This document shows, piece after piece, positions 34,499 to 42,820 of a stretch of 64,000 bases of DNA. The notes beneath the pieces are model-generated. The model had not been told where the DNA came from and made no database searches. It saw nothing but the letters and a program-made list of their open reading frames with translations. The translations under genes were made by a program, and so were the position numbers. Within the stretch, counting starts at the first letter, position 1. Every line of letters begins with the position of its first letter. The DNA comes from Allgaiera indica (GTDB lineage Bacteria; Pseudomonadota; Alphaproteobacteria; Rhodobacterales; Rhodobacteraceae): positions 186,001 through 250,000 of the forward strand of contig NZ_FNOB01000002.1 of assembly GCF_900106675.1 (NCBI RefSeq), read 5' to 3'.

Positions 34499-36904
34499 TT
34501 GTTTTCACTTCGCGTCACCATCCCAGCCATCACCGGGGCCGTCGCGATCGCGGCGGCCGGCATTATCGCGGTGCTGTTTCACCTGCAGGCGCGCGAAATC
34601 GCTCAGGCGGGCGCCCAGGCAACGGTGCGAAGCCAATCCATCTGGCTTGCGCAGCAGTATGAATTTCAGTTCCAGCAGTTTGCGCGCGATGCCGCCCTGC
34701 TGGGCAATACCGCCAGCGTACGAGAACTTGTCGGCCTGCCGCCGGTGCCCGCGGCGCCCCCCTTTGCGAACAACCACAGGCTCGCCGCCAAGAACGCCGG
34801 AGGTTCGAAACCGCGATCGGACAACAGCGCCAACGTCACGGCCCTTGCCCCTGCGGGCCAGCCGCCAGACGCCAACCCGGCGCAGGCGAAACAAGCAGCC
34901 ACCACGCTGTTCAAGACATTGCTTGAAACCAATCACGAATATCTCCAGGCGCGGGTCATCTCGATCCGCACCGGCCGAGAGATCCTGCGCGTTGACAAGC
35001 AATCCGATGGTTCGGTCTCGCCCGTGCCGGAGGCCGGGCTGCAGGACAAATCCAACGAAAGCTATTACAGGCTCATCGCCCGGCAGGATTGGAGTGCCAG
35101 CACGCGGACAGGCACCCTGCGCCCGCCCGCGCTGTTCTCGCGTGTCGATTTCAACCGCGAGTTCGGCAAGATCTCGTACCCCGTGGTCTTCACCCAACGG
35201 GTCATGTATCCGCTGCTGGACGCGGGACGACAGCCGGCGGCCTTCGTCATTCTGAACTTCGACTACAGTGACCTTCTGTCCCATGTCTTCGACGAATTGC
35301 CGAAGGCCTCGCGCATCGTGGTGAGCAACGAACAGGGCGATTACCTGACGGTCGACGGCCACGACGGCAAGCAGAACCTGCAGATCAACGGCGAGTACAC
35401 CCAAGAGCCCTCGGCGCTGGTCAAGAGCGTCCTGACGGCCAAGCCCGCGCGCGGGCTGCTGACCTTCTCGGATGCGATCGGCTATTACACCACGGTGAAA
35501 TTGTCGCCCGACCAGCCCGGACAAGTGATCCGTGTGGCCTTTGTCGAATCGCTGCCGGATCTGATGAATGCGCTCGGAAACCCGACCTGGGAAGGTTGGG
35601 TTGCAGCCGGTCTGATCCTGGCACTGGCGCTGATCGCCACCGTGACCCTGACCTCGATCGTCATGCGCCCGATGCGCGCGCTGGGGCGCGCGATCGACAC
35701 TGCGACGGAAGACAATTCGCACCTGCGTATGCCACAAGACTGGCATCATGAACTGGGTCGCCTGGCACGTGCCTTTCAGAAGCTTTTCGATCGTCGCGTC
35801 CAGGCCGAGACGCGCCTGAACCTGATCCTTGACAGCATCGGCGAAGGTATCGTCACGATCGACGGCAGTGGCACGATCGTCAGCTTCAATCCCGCGTGCG
35901 AGCGCATGTTCGGCTATGACCGCGAACAGGCCCTGGGCGAAAACGTCAGCATGCTGATGCCCTTGCGCCAGGCGCGTTCGCACGACAAGTATCTGCGCCG
36001 CTATGTCGAAAGCGGCGAACGCAAGATCGAATGGGAAGGCCGCGCAGAAGTCGGGCGTCGCAGCGACGGCAGCCGCTTTCCGCTAGAGTTGACCGTCACC
36101 GAGACCGAGATCGACGGCGTGCAGCATTTCATCGGCGTCCTGCGCGACATTTCCGAGCGCCAGAAACTGGAGCAGGCGAAATCGGAATTCCTGGCCACCG
36201 TCAGCCACGAGTTGCGCACGCCGCTGACCTCGATCCACGGAATTCTGAAGCTGCTGGCCAATGAATCCATCCGCAACGACCCCGAGAAATGCGAGCGTTT
36301 CGTCGGCATCGCCGCCACCAATAGCGAACGCCTGCGGCGGCTGATCGTGAACATGACCGAGATGATGGAATTCGAGGGCAAGATCCATTCGATCGCCCGC
36401 GCACCGCTGGATCTGCTGGATCTGGTCGAGACCACGGCCGCCTACCGTCAGGAGCTAGAGGCGCGATCGGGTGTGCGGATCGTGGTGGCCGAGGATTGCG
36501 AAAGCGTTCGCGTCTTGGGTGACCGGGAGCGGCTGGAACTGGTGCTGGAGAACTTGCTGTCGAATGCGGTCAAATTCTCACCCGATGGCGGCGAGGTGCG
36601 GCTTGGCATCCGTCGCACCAAGGACGGGCAATTGGGCATGGTCACCGTCGCGGACGAAGGCGCGGGCGTGCCCGAAGAGAACCGCAAGAAGATCTGGGAT
36701 CGTTTCACCCAGGCCGATTCCAGCAGCCGCCGCAGTGCGGAAGGCGCGGGACTGGGGCTGGCGGTGGCCGCCTTCCTGATGCGGCTGCACGACGGTTCGG
36801 TGAACTACGCCCCGCGCGAGGGCAAGGGATCGCTATTCTGGTTCGAACTGCCGGTCCTGCCCGAAACCCCGCCCGCGCCCGAAGACGCCGACGCCGCACG
36901 CTAG
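34499..36904 (+). CDS. Membrane sensor histidine kinase (dCache-HAMP-PAS-HisKA-HATPase)
   Basis: An 801-residue kinase. Helix 1 is about 7-25, then a periplasmic Cache-like sensor of over 300 residues (YLQARVISIRTGREILRVDK; a low-complexity insertion at about 95-135), helix 2 at about 362-385, HAMP, PAS (LILDSIGEGIVTIDGSGTIV onward), HisKA with the phospho-acceptor His570 in TVSHELRTPLTS, and the ATPase with VLENLLSNAVKFSPDGG, DEGAGVP and AGLGLAV. It has no receiver domain, and no response regulator is adjacent, so it is an orphan. Start is a TTG with a weak ribosome-binding site; no ATG in frame precedes the first helix. Confidence 0.82.
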   Translation: MFSLRVTIPAITGAVAIAAAGIIAVLFHLQAREIAQAGAQATVRSQSIWLAQQYEFQFQQFARDAALLGNTASVRELVGLPPVPAAPPFANNHRLAAKNAGGSKPRSDNSANVTALAPAGQPPDANPAQAKQAATTLFKTLLETNHEYLQARVISIRTGREILRVDKQSDGSVSPVPEAGLQDKSNESYYRLIARQDWSASTRTGTLRPPALFSRVDFNREFGKISYPVVFTQRVMYPLLDAGRQPAAFVILNFDYSDLLSHVFDELPKASRIVVSNEQGDYLTVDGHDGKQNLQINGEYTQEPSALVKSVLTAKPARGLLTFSDAIGYYTTVKLSPDQPGQVIRVAFVESLPDLMNALGNPTWEGWVAAGLILALALIATVTLTSIVMRPMRALGRAIDTATEDNSHLRMPQDWHHELGRLARAFQKLFDRRVQAETRLNLILDSIGEGIVTIDGSGTIVSFNPACERMFGYDREQALGENVSMLMPLRQARSHDKYLRRYVESGERKIEWEGRAEVGRRSDGSRFPLELTVTETEIDGVQHFIGVLRDISERQKLEQAKSEFLATVSHELRTPLTSIHGILKLLANESIRNDPEKCERFVGIAATNSERLRRLIVNMTEMMEFEGKIHSIARAPLDLLDLVETTAAYRQELEARSGVRIVVAEDCESVRVLGDRERLELVLENLLSNAVKFSPDGGEVRLGIRRTKDGQLGMVTVADEGAGVPEENRKKIWDRFTQADSSSRRSAEGAGLGLAVAAFLMRLHDGSVNYAPREGKGSLFWFELPVLPETPPAPEDADAAR

Positions 36905-37044
36905 CGCGCCGCGCGGAGTGTCGTATCCGGTCGTGATCAGGCAAGGCGAAGGGGGACGGCGCAGTTGCCGCCGGAAATCGCATGTTGTGCCGGGGTGACA
37001 AGACGTTACACCTTTAATCTCGACAATGTAGGGCGGAGCCGCGG

Positions 37045-38352
37045 ATGGAGTGGATCGACACCTTGGTGGTGGGCGGCGGGCAGGCCGGCATCGCGATCAG
37101 CATGCACCTGAACGGGCACGGCGTCCCGCATCTGGTGCTGGAAAAGGACCGGATCGCCGAACGTTGGCGCACGGGGCGCTGGGATTCGATGGTCGCGAAC
37201 GGCCCCGCCTGGCACGATCGCTTCCCCGACCAGCCCTACACCGGGACCGCCGCCGACGATTTTCCGGCAAAGGAAGATGTGGCCGACTATCTGGAGGCCT
37301 ACGCCGGGCGCAACCGCGCCCCGATCCGCTGCGGCATTACCGCCACCCGCGCGCGCCGGCGCGACGGCGCGTCCGGGTTCCATGTCGAAACCAGCGCCGG
37401 AGCGGTCGAGGCCCAGCGCCTGGTCGTCGCCACCGGCGCCTTCCAGTGCCCGCATATCCCGCCGCTGATCCCCGCCGAGGCCGGCCTCACCCAGATCCAT
37501 TCCGCCGCCTACCGCAATCCGGGCGTGTTGCCCGAGGGGGCGGTTCTGGTGATCGGCGCCGGCGCGTCCGGCGTGCAGATCGCAGAGGAACTCGCCGCCT
37601 CGGGGCGTCGGGTCTATCTTTCGGTGGGCCCGCACGACCGCCCGCCGCGCCGCTATCGCGGGCGCGATTTCGTCTGGTGGCTGGGGGTGCTGGGCAAATG
37701 GGATCTGCCCCCCGCCCCCGAGGGCAGCGAACATGTCACCATCGCCGTCAGCGGCGCCCATGGCGGCGAGACCGTGGATTTCCGCCGTCTGGCGGCGCGC
37801 GGGCTGACCCTGGTGGGGCGCAGCGAAGGCTATGCCGATGGCCGGCTGCGCTTTGCCCCGGACCTGGCCCGGAACATCGCCCGCGGCGACGCGCAGTATC
37901 TGGAGCTGCTGGACGAGGCCGATGCCTATATCGCCCGCAACGGCCTCGATCTGCCCCCCGAACCCGCGGCGCGCCAGATCCCGCCCGACCCCGATTGCAT
38001 GACCCGCCCGCTGGCGGAACTTGATCTGGCCGGTGCCGGCGTGACCACGGTGATCTGGGCCACCGGCTATCGCCAGGATTTCGGCTGGCTCGATATCGAC
38101 GGCGCCGTCGATACCCGGGGCCGCGCGCTACATCACCGCGGCGTGGGCCAGGTGCCCGGGCTTTATTTCCTGGGCCTGCCCTGGCTTACGGGGCGCAAAT
38201 CCAGCTTTATCTGGGGCGTCTGGCAGGACGCGCTTTATCTGGCCGAACATATCGCCACGCAGCGCGGCTATCTTGCCTATCGCCCCGGCCAGGACCGGCC
38301 CGCAGATGGGCCCGCAGATGGGCCTCCAGACGGGTCCGTGAAAGGAAACTGA
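37045..38352 (+). CDS. Flavin-containing monooxygenase-like oxidoreductase
   Basis: A 435-residue FAD/NAD(P)H enzyme. The FAD motif is VVGGGQAG (8-15) and the second nucleotide motif is VLVIGAGASGVQIAEEL, with VIWATGYRQDFGWL near the C-terminus, as in FMO and Baeyer-Villiger-type enzymes. Cytoplasmic; substrate unknown. It ends in a short repetitive tail (PADGPADGPPDG). The RidA-family gene follows after 2 bp, so the two form an operon; RidA often removes reactive enamine or imine products, which would fit an amine-oxidising enzyme. Confidence 0.8.
   Translation: MEWIDTLVVGGGQAGIAISMHLNGHGVPHLVLEKDRIAERWRTGRWDSMVANGPAWHDRFPDQPYTGTAADDFPAKEDVADYLEAYAGRNRAPIRCGITATRARRRDGASGFHVETSAGAVEAQRLVVATGAFQCPHIPPLIPAEAGLTQIHSAAYRNPGVLPEGAVLVIGAGASGVQIAEELAASGRRVYLSVGPHDRPPRRYRGRDFVWWLGVLGKWDLPPAPEGSEHVTIAVSGAHGGETVDFRRLAARGLTLVGRSEGYADGRLRFAPDLARNIARGDAQYLELLDEADAYIARNGLDLPPEPAARQIPPDPDCMTRPLAELDLAGAGVTTVIWATGYRQDFGWLDIDGAVDTRGRALHHRGVGQVPGLYFLGLPWLTGRKSSFIWGVWQDALYLAEHIATQRGYLAYRPGQDRPADGPADGPPDGSVKGN
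38297..38332 (+). repeat. 12-bp tandem repeat x3 at the FMO C-terminus
   Basis: GGCCCGCAGATG occurs at 38297 and 38309 exactly and at 38321 with three changes, encoding a GPAD-like tail. The repeat is in frame. Confidence 0.85.
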
Positions 38353-38354
38353 CC

Positions 38355-38771
38355 ATGGCGCATACCCGCATCCGCCCCTTCAACACCCGCGACACCTACC
38401 CCGAGCAGAAGCTTGACAACGATCTGGCCCAGGCTGTGGTGACCCGCGGCGGCGCCACCGTCTGGATGCGCGGCCAGTGCCCGCAGGATCTGGATACCGC
38501 CGAGTCGATCGCCAGCCGCGACCCGGCCGAGCAGACCCACAAGGTGATGCAAAACATCCGCCAGTTGATCGAGGAAGCCGGCGGCGGCATGGAGCATCTG
38601 GTCAAGGTGGTGGTCTATCTGACCGACGTGCGCCACCGAGAGGCCGTCTACCGCACGATGGGCGAATATATCCGCGGCGTGCATCCGGTCTCGACCGGGG
38701 TGGTGGTCACCGCGCTGGCCCGTCCCGAATGGCTGGTCGAGATCGACGCGACGGCGGTGATCCCGGACTGA
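38355..38771 (+). CDS. RidA/YjgF family protein
   Basis: A 138-residue member of the RidA family, which hydrolyses reactive enamines/imines. VTRGGATVWMRGQCPQDL, MQNIRQLIEEAGGGMEHLVKVVVYLTDV and VTALARPEWLVEIDATAVI follow the family pattern; the canonical Arg of the active RidA subgroup sits in LARPEWLVEID. It is coupled to the FMO gene and probably handles its products. It belongs to the longer, opp-type branch with an extended N-terminus, so activity is not certain. Confidence 0.82.
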   Translation: MAHTRIRPFNTRDTYPEQKLDNDLAQAVVTRGGATVWMRGQCPQDLDTAESIASRDPAEQTHKVMQNIRQLIEEAGGGMEHLVKVVVYLTDVRHREAVYRTMGEYIRGVHPVSTGVVVTALARPEWLVEIDATAVIPD

Positions 38772-38780
38772 GGCGCGCCC

Positions 38781-39140
38781 CTACCCGGTGCCGCGCAGAT
38801 CGGCGATATAGGCGCGCACCGCTTCCTGCACATGGCGGAAGCGGTCGCCGCCCAGATGCTTGCTGCCATACCAGCGGGTGACGATGACGACATGATCGCG
38901 CAGATCCTCGCGCTCCAGCATCCGCAGGATCACGATGCCCGCGCCGCTTTCGCCGTCGTCGTTCTTCAACGGTCCCTCGGCGCAGATCAGGCCCCAGGAA
39001 TTATGCGTGGCCTTCGCGAATTTCTTCTTTTTCTTCAGATCCTTGAGCACCTTCTGCACAGCCGCCGCATCCGCCGCCGGCGCCCCCGAGACGGCGTATT
39101 TGGAGCCGCGATCGGTCAGGATATTGTCGAGGATCCGCAT
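38781..39140 (-). CDS. IMPACT/YigZ N-terminal domain protein
   Basis: A 119-residue stand-alone IMPACT-type domain (UPF0029). KATHNSWGLICAEGPLKNDDGESGAG and VVIVTRWYGSKHLGGDRFRH are diagnostic. Full-length YigZ is about 200 residues and has a C-terminal ferredoxin-like domain that is missing here. It carries a notable KKKKK run. The ATG at 39140 is preferred over the longer frame because it gives the usual N-terminus. Role unknown; yeast and mammalian IMPACT act in translational control. Confidence 0.75.
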   Translation of the reverse strand: MRILDNILTDRGSKYAVSGAPAADAAAVQKVLKDLKKKKKFAKATHNSWGLICAEGPLKNDDGESGAGIVILRMLEREDLRDHVVIVTRWYGSKHLGGDRFRHVQEAVRAYIADLRGTG

Positions 39141-39352
39141 CGCCGCGACCCTAGGCTGCGCACGACAGCGGCGCAAGCCGGGCGCGCGCCTGCCCGTGGA
39201 ACGCGCGACCTGCGATGCCCCTTGCCGCGGCGGCCGCCTCACCCCTACCCGCAACTTCCCCGCGCCCTGCCCTTTCCTCTGCGCCCTCCTGCCCCTATCT
39301 TGCCCCGGCGGGATGCGAACGGGACAAGGCCCGAACAGGAGGGCCGCAATCA

Positions 39353-39889
39353 ATGACGGCGACGAACGGATCGAAGCGGTTCGAGCCCGGACCGCACAAC
39401 ACGCGTCTGCTGCGCGATGCCTTCGGGCAATTCGCCACCGGCGTGACGGTGGTCACCACGATGACGAAGGCCGGGCCGATGGCGATCACCGCGAACAGCT
39501 TCGCCTCGATCTCGCTCGACCCGCCGCTGGTGATGTGGGCGCCGGGCCGCCATGCCCGCCGTTTCCGCCATTTCGAGGAGGCCGAACATTACGCGATCCA
39601 TGTGCTGGCCGCCGACCAGGACAGCCTGTGTTTCGCGGTCGCCAAGGACGCAACAGCGCTGACCGGCGTCCCCCATCACCAAAGCCCCGAGGGCGTGCCG
39701 CTGATCGACGGCTGCCTGGCCAGTTTCGAATGCCGGCGCGAGGCCAGCCACGAAGGCGGCGACCATCTGCTGGTGATCGGCCGCGTGCTGCGCGCCGAAA
39801 TGCAACAGAACGGCGACGCCCTGGCCTTCTTCCGCGGCAAGATGCAGCGTATCCGCAACCCCGGCCGCGGCACCGGGACAGGCGATTGA
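39353..39889 (+). CDS. Flavin reductase (HpaC-like) of a two-component monooxygenase
   Basis: A 178-residue FMN/FAD reductase with LRDAFGQFATGVTVVTTMTK, ITANSFASISLDPPLVMW and HAIHVL-type spacing characteristic of the HpaC group. It supplies reduced flavin to partner oxygenases. AGGAGGG precedes the ATG at 39353. It converges on the MobA-like gene with only 7 bp between stops. MobA-type hydroxylases carry their own NADPH site, so a partner elsewhere or the nearby catabolic genes should be considered. Confidence 0.82.
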   Translation: MTATNGSKRFEPGPHNTRLLRDAFGQFATGVTVVTTMTKAGPMAITANSFASISLDPPLVMWAPGRHARRFRHFEEAEHYAIHVLAADQDSLCFAVAKDATALTGVPHHQSPEGVPLIDGCLASFECRREASHEGGDHLLVIGRVLRAEMQQNGDALAFFRGKMQRIRNPGRGTGTGD

Positions 39890-39896
39890 TCCAGCC

Positions 39897-41813
39897 CTAG
39901 CGCGCGGCCGACCCCCGTGCGGGCGCCGCGCCGCGATCCACCAGGAAACGGGCAAAGAAGGCACCCAGTTCGGCATGGGCGGTCAGCGGCAGCACCTGCG
40001 CCACGAAATGATCCGGCCGCACCACCACCAGCGCGCCCTCGTCGCGTTCGATGCCGCGCATCGCGAAGATGTCGGCGCCGGACTTGACGTCGGGACAGAA
40101 GATCTTCTCGTAATCCGTCAGGCCATAGCGCCCCTTGTTCGGGCGCAGCAGGTCCGGCATCGCCTCGATCCGCAGCGCGTGGTGGGGCTGCTGGAACACC
40201 GCCCGCAGATCAAGAAGCACATCCGCATCCGCCCCCGCCGGCCCATGACGCAGAAGCGGCGAATCCGGCGCCTCGGCCAGGAATTGGCAAAGCCCGGCCA
40301 CCTTGCCCCCCGCCGCGCCGCAATCACCCGCGCCGGCGAAGGCGAAAAGCCGCCAGCGGCCATCGGCCAGCAGCACCTCGCCCAATTGCATCGGCTTCGC
40401 ATCGGCCAGCCGGATCACCGGCGCGGAATGAAAGCGCTTGCCCACCACCTGACCCGCCGCCAGCGCCTGATGCCGCCGCCCGCCGACGATATCCGAGGCG
40501 TCATAGGTCGTCTCGACCCCCGCCGTATAGCGGCCGTGCTTCTGGAAATAGGCCTGAAATTGCGCGGCTTCTTCCGCGGTCGCGGGCTTCTGGCTGAACA
40601 GCCGCGCCATGTCGCGGTCGAACTCGATCAGTTCGCGCGCCTTGGCCTGACGCTCGGCCGAATAGCTGTGCAGCAATGCGGGCTTCGCCTCGCCGCGCAG
40701 CACCGCGGCCAGCTTCCAGCCCAGGTTGAACGTATCGGCCATCGACACGTTCATCCCCTGCCCCGCCTTCGGGCTGTGGGTGTGGCAGGCGTCCCCCGCG
40801 ATGAAAATCCGCGGGCCGCGCCGGTCGCGCCCGGCCCCGGGCACGTCGTCAAACGCATCGCAAAGGCGCTGGCCGATCTCGTAGGCCGAGAACCAGGCGA
40901 CCTCCTTCACCGCGAAATCATAGGGGGCAAGGATCGCTCGGGCGCGGGTTTCCAGCATTTCGGGCGTCACGCCACGGTCGGCTGCGCGCTCGTCGCCATG
41001 CAGCTCGTCGAGTTCGATGTAGAGCCGGGTCAGATAGCCGCCTTCGCGCGGGATGATCAGCAGGCTGCCCGCATCGGCCGACTGGATCGCGGCCTTCAGT
41101 CGGATGTCGGGGAAATCGGTGACCGCCAGCACATCCATCACGCCCCAAAGCTGGCGCGCCGCCGCGCCCCTCAATTGGTGCCCCAGATGCCGGCGCACCG
41201 TGCTGCGCGCGCCGTCAGTGCCCACCAGATAGCGCGCATGGATGGTTTCGGTCCGGCCGGGCCGGTCGAGGCAGTCGAAGGTAAGGCGCAGCGGGTGGCC
41301 GCCGTCGCCGGTTTCCTCGATCATGGTCAGGTCGCGGTTGTAATCCGGGGTCAGGCGGGCCGGCGCGCGTTCCATCACGTCAAGAAAGAAGCGGTGCACC
41401 CGCGCCTGGTTCAGGATCATGTGCGGCATCTCGGACAGGTCGTCCTCGACATCCTGGATGCGGTCGGCGCGGTGCAGCCCGGCGCCGCCGGGCCCCGGGC
41501 GCCAGAACACGGTCTCGTTCACCTGATAGCCTTCGCGCAGCACCCGGTCGTGAAAGCCGAAGGCGCGGAACATCTCCATCGAGCGGCAGGCGATGCCGTC
41601 GGCCTGGCCCAGTTCCAGCGGGCCGGCCTTGCGTTCGAAGATGCGGGTCGAGATGCCGGGGATAAGCGCCAGCTGCGCCGCCAGCGTCAGACCGGCCGGG
41701 CCGCAGCCGATGATCGCCACATCCACCGCCCCCGAAGCGGATGGCGCGGCGCCAGCCGCCGCCGGCGCGATGCCGGGATCCCCGCCGACCACTCCGTTCA
41801 GGTGATATTGAAT
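39897..41813 (-). CDS. 3-hydroxybenzoate 4-monooxygenase / phenol hydroxylase-type flavoprotein
   Basis: A class A FAD aromatic hydroxylase of about 638 residues. It has VAIIGCGPAGLTLAAQL (FAD), the DG motif in LVGTDGARSTVRRHLGH, FIAGDACHTHSPKAGQGMNVSMADTFNLGWKL, and the C-terminal thioredoxin-like domain of phenol hydroxylases. The pattern fits MobA, giving protocatechuate from 3-hydroxybenzoate. The first ordinary start is a GTG at 41792. Seven codons further up the frame reads IQYHLNG, matching the usual MQYHLNG family start at an ATT codon with GGGAGG 9 nt before it; I therefore extend to 41813, with caution. Confidence 0.83.
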   Translation of the reverse strand: MQYHLNGVVGGDPGIAPAAAGAAPSASGAVDVAIIGCGPAGLTLAAQLALIPGISTRIFERKAGPLELGQADGIACRSMEMFRAFGFHDRVLREGYQVNETVFWRPGPGGAGLHRADRIQDVEDDLSEMPHMILNQARVHRFFLDVMERAPARLTPDYNRDLTMIEETGDGGHPLRLTFDCLDRPGRTETIHARYLVGTDGARSTVRRHLGHQLRGAAARQLWGVMDVLAVTDFPDIRLKAAIQSADAGSLLIIPREGGYLTRLYIELDELHGDERAADRGVTPEMLETRARAILAPYDFAVKEVAWFSAYEIGQRLCDAFDDVPGAGRDRRGPRIFIAGDACHTHSPKAGQGMNVSMADTFNLGWKLAAVLRGEAKPALLHSYSAERQAKARELIEFDRDMARLFSQKPATAEEAAQFQAYFQKHGRYTAGVETTYDASDIVGGRRHQALAAGQVVGKRFHSAPVIRLADAKPMQLGEVLLADGRWRLFAFAGAGDCGAAGGKVAGLCQFLAEAPDSPLLRHGPAGADADVLLDLRAVFQQPHHALRIEAMPDLLRPNKGRYGLTDYEKIFCPDVKSGADIFAMRGIERDEGALVVVRPDHFVAQVLPLTAHAELGAFFARFLVDRGAAPARGSAAR

Positions 41814-41935
41814 GTCCTTCGGCCTCCCACCGCGCCGGACGGGCTGTCAGGACATGGTTGGTATACCTGTGACGTCGCTGTCAAGAGGGGCCGCGAAGCC
41901 CCGGCTGCCGCATCATCGGACGGGCCGCGGCGCCC

Positions 41936-42808
41936 CTAGACCAGCCCCAGCAGACGCGCCGCGTTCATCTTGAGGATGTCGGGTCGGATCTCGTCGCGGA
42001 TCGCGATGTCATCGAAATCCGCCAGCCAGCGTTCGGGCGTGATCATCGGCCAGTCCGACCCGAACAGCACCTTCTTGCGCAGGATGGAATTGCAATAGCG
42101 CACAAGGATTTCCGGGAAATACTTCGGGCTCCAGCCCGAAAGGTCGATATAGACGTTGGGCTTGTGCTGCGCGACAGCCAGCGCCTCTTCCTGCCAGGGA
42201 AAGGACGGGTGCGCGAGGATGATCTTGAGGTCGGGGAAATCCACCGCCACGTCGTCCATGTACATCGGGTTGGAATATTTCAGCCGCATCCCGTTGCCGC
42301 CCGGCATGCCCGATCCCACCCCGGTCTGCCCGGTGTGGAACAGCGCGACGCAGCCATGTTCCTGTAGCACCTCGTACAGCGGATAGGCCATGCGGTCATT
42401 GGCGAAGAAGCCCTGCATCGTGGGATGGAACTTGAAGCCCCTGATGCCGTGATCCTCGATCAGGCGGCGGGCCTCTCGCACCCCCATCTTGCCCTTCCAG
42501 GGGTCGATCGAGGCGAAGGGGATCAGCACGTCGTCATTGGCGCGGACCTGCGCGATCACCTCGTCATTGGAATAGCGCCGGTAGCCGGTCTCGCGCTCGG
42601 CATCGACGGGGAAGATGACGGCCGCAATGTTCTGGGCGCGGAAATGCGCCGCCGTTTCGGGGATCGTCGGCGGATGCTGCCACGGCGCGCGGAAGTATTT
42701 CGCCATCGTGGTCTGCAACTCGTCATAGCCGTCGTCGGCGTGGCAGCCGCAGGGTTCCTCGGCGTGGGTGTGGATGTCGATGGCGCGGATCTTTTCCAGA
42801 TCGATCAT
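41936..42808 (-). CDS. Amidohydrolase-2 family enzyme (decarboxylase/hydrolase)
   Basis: A 290-residue TIM-barrel metalloenzyme: metal ligands DIHTH (11-15), FKFHPTMQGF, ILAHPSFPW and the late VLFGSDWPM, as in the ACMSD/gamma-resorcylate-decarboxylase family. Reactions in this family include decarboxylation of aromatic acids and hydrolysis of ring-cleavage products. An N-terminal CGCH pair follows the HTH motif. It lies 12 bp after the CoA-ligase gene in the same direction, so it belongs to the hydroxycinnamate-type operon; its specific step is unknown. Confidence 0.8.
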   Translation of the reverse strand: MIDLEKIRAIDIHTHAEEPCGCHADDGYDELQTTMAKYFRAPWQHPPTIPETAAHFRAQNIAAVIFPVDAERETGYRRYSNDEVIAQVRANDDVLIPFASIDPWKGKMGVREARRLIEDHGIRGFKFHPTMQGFFANDRMAYPLYEVLQEHGCVALFHTGQTGVGSGMPGGNGMRLKYSNPMYMDDVAVDFPDLKIILAHPSFPWQEEALAVAQHKPNVYIDLSGWSPKYFPEILVRYCNSILRKKVLFGSDWPMITPERWLADFDDIAIRDEIRPDILKMNAARLLGLV

Positions 42809-42820
42809 GTAAGCCTCCGT

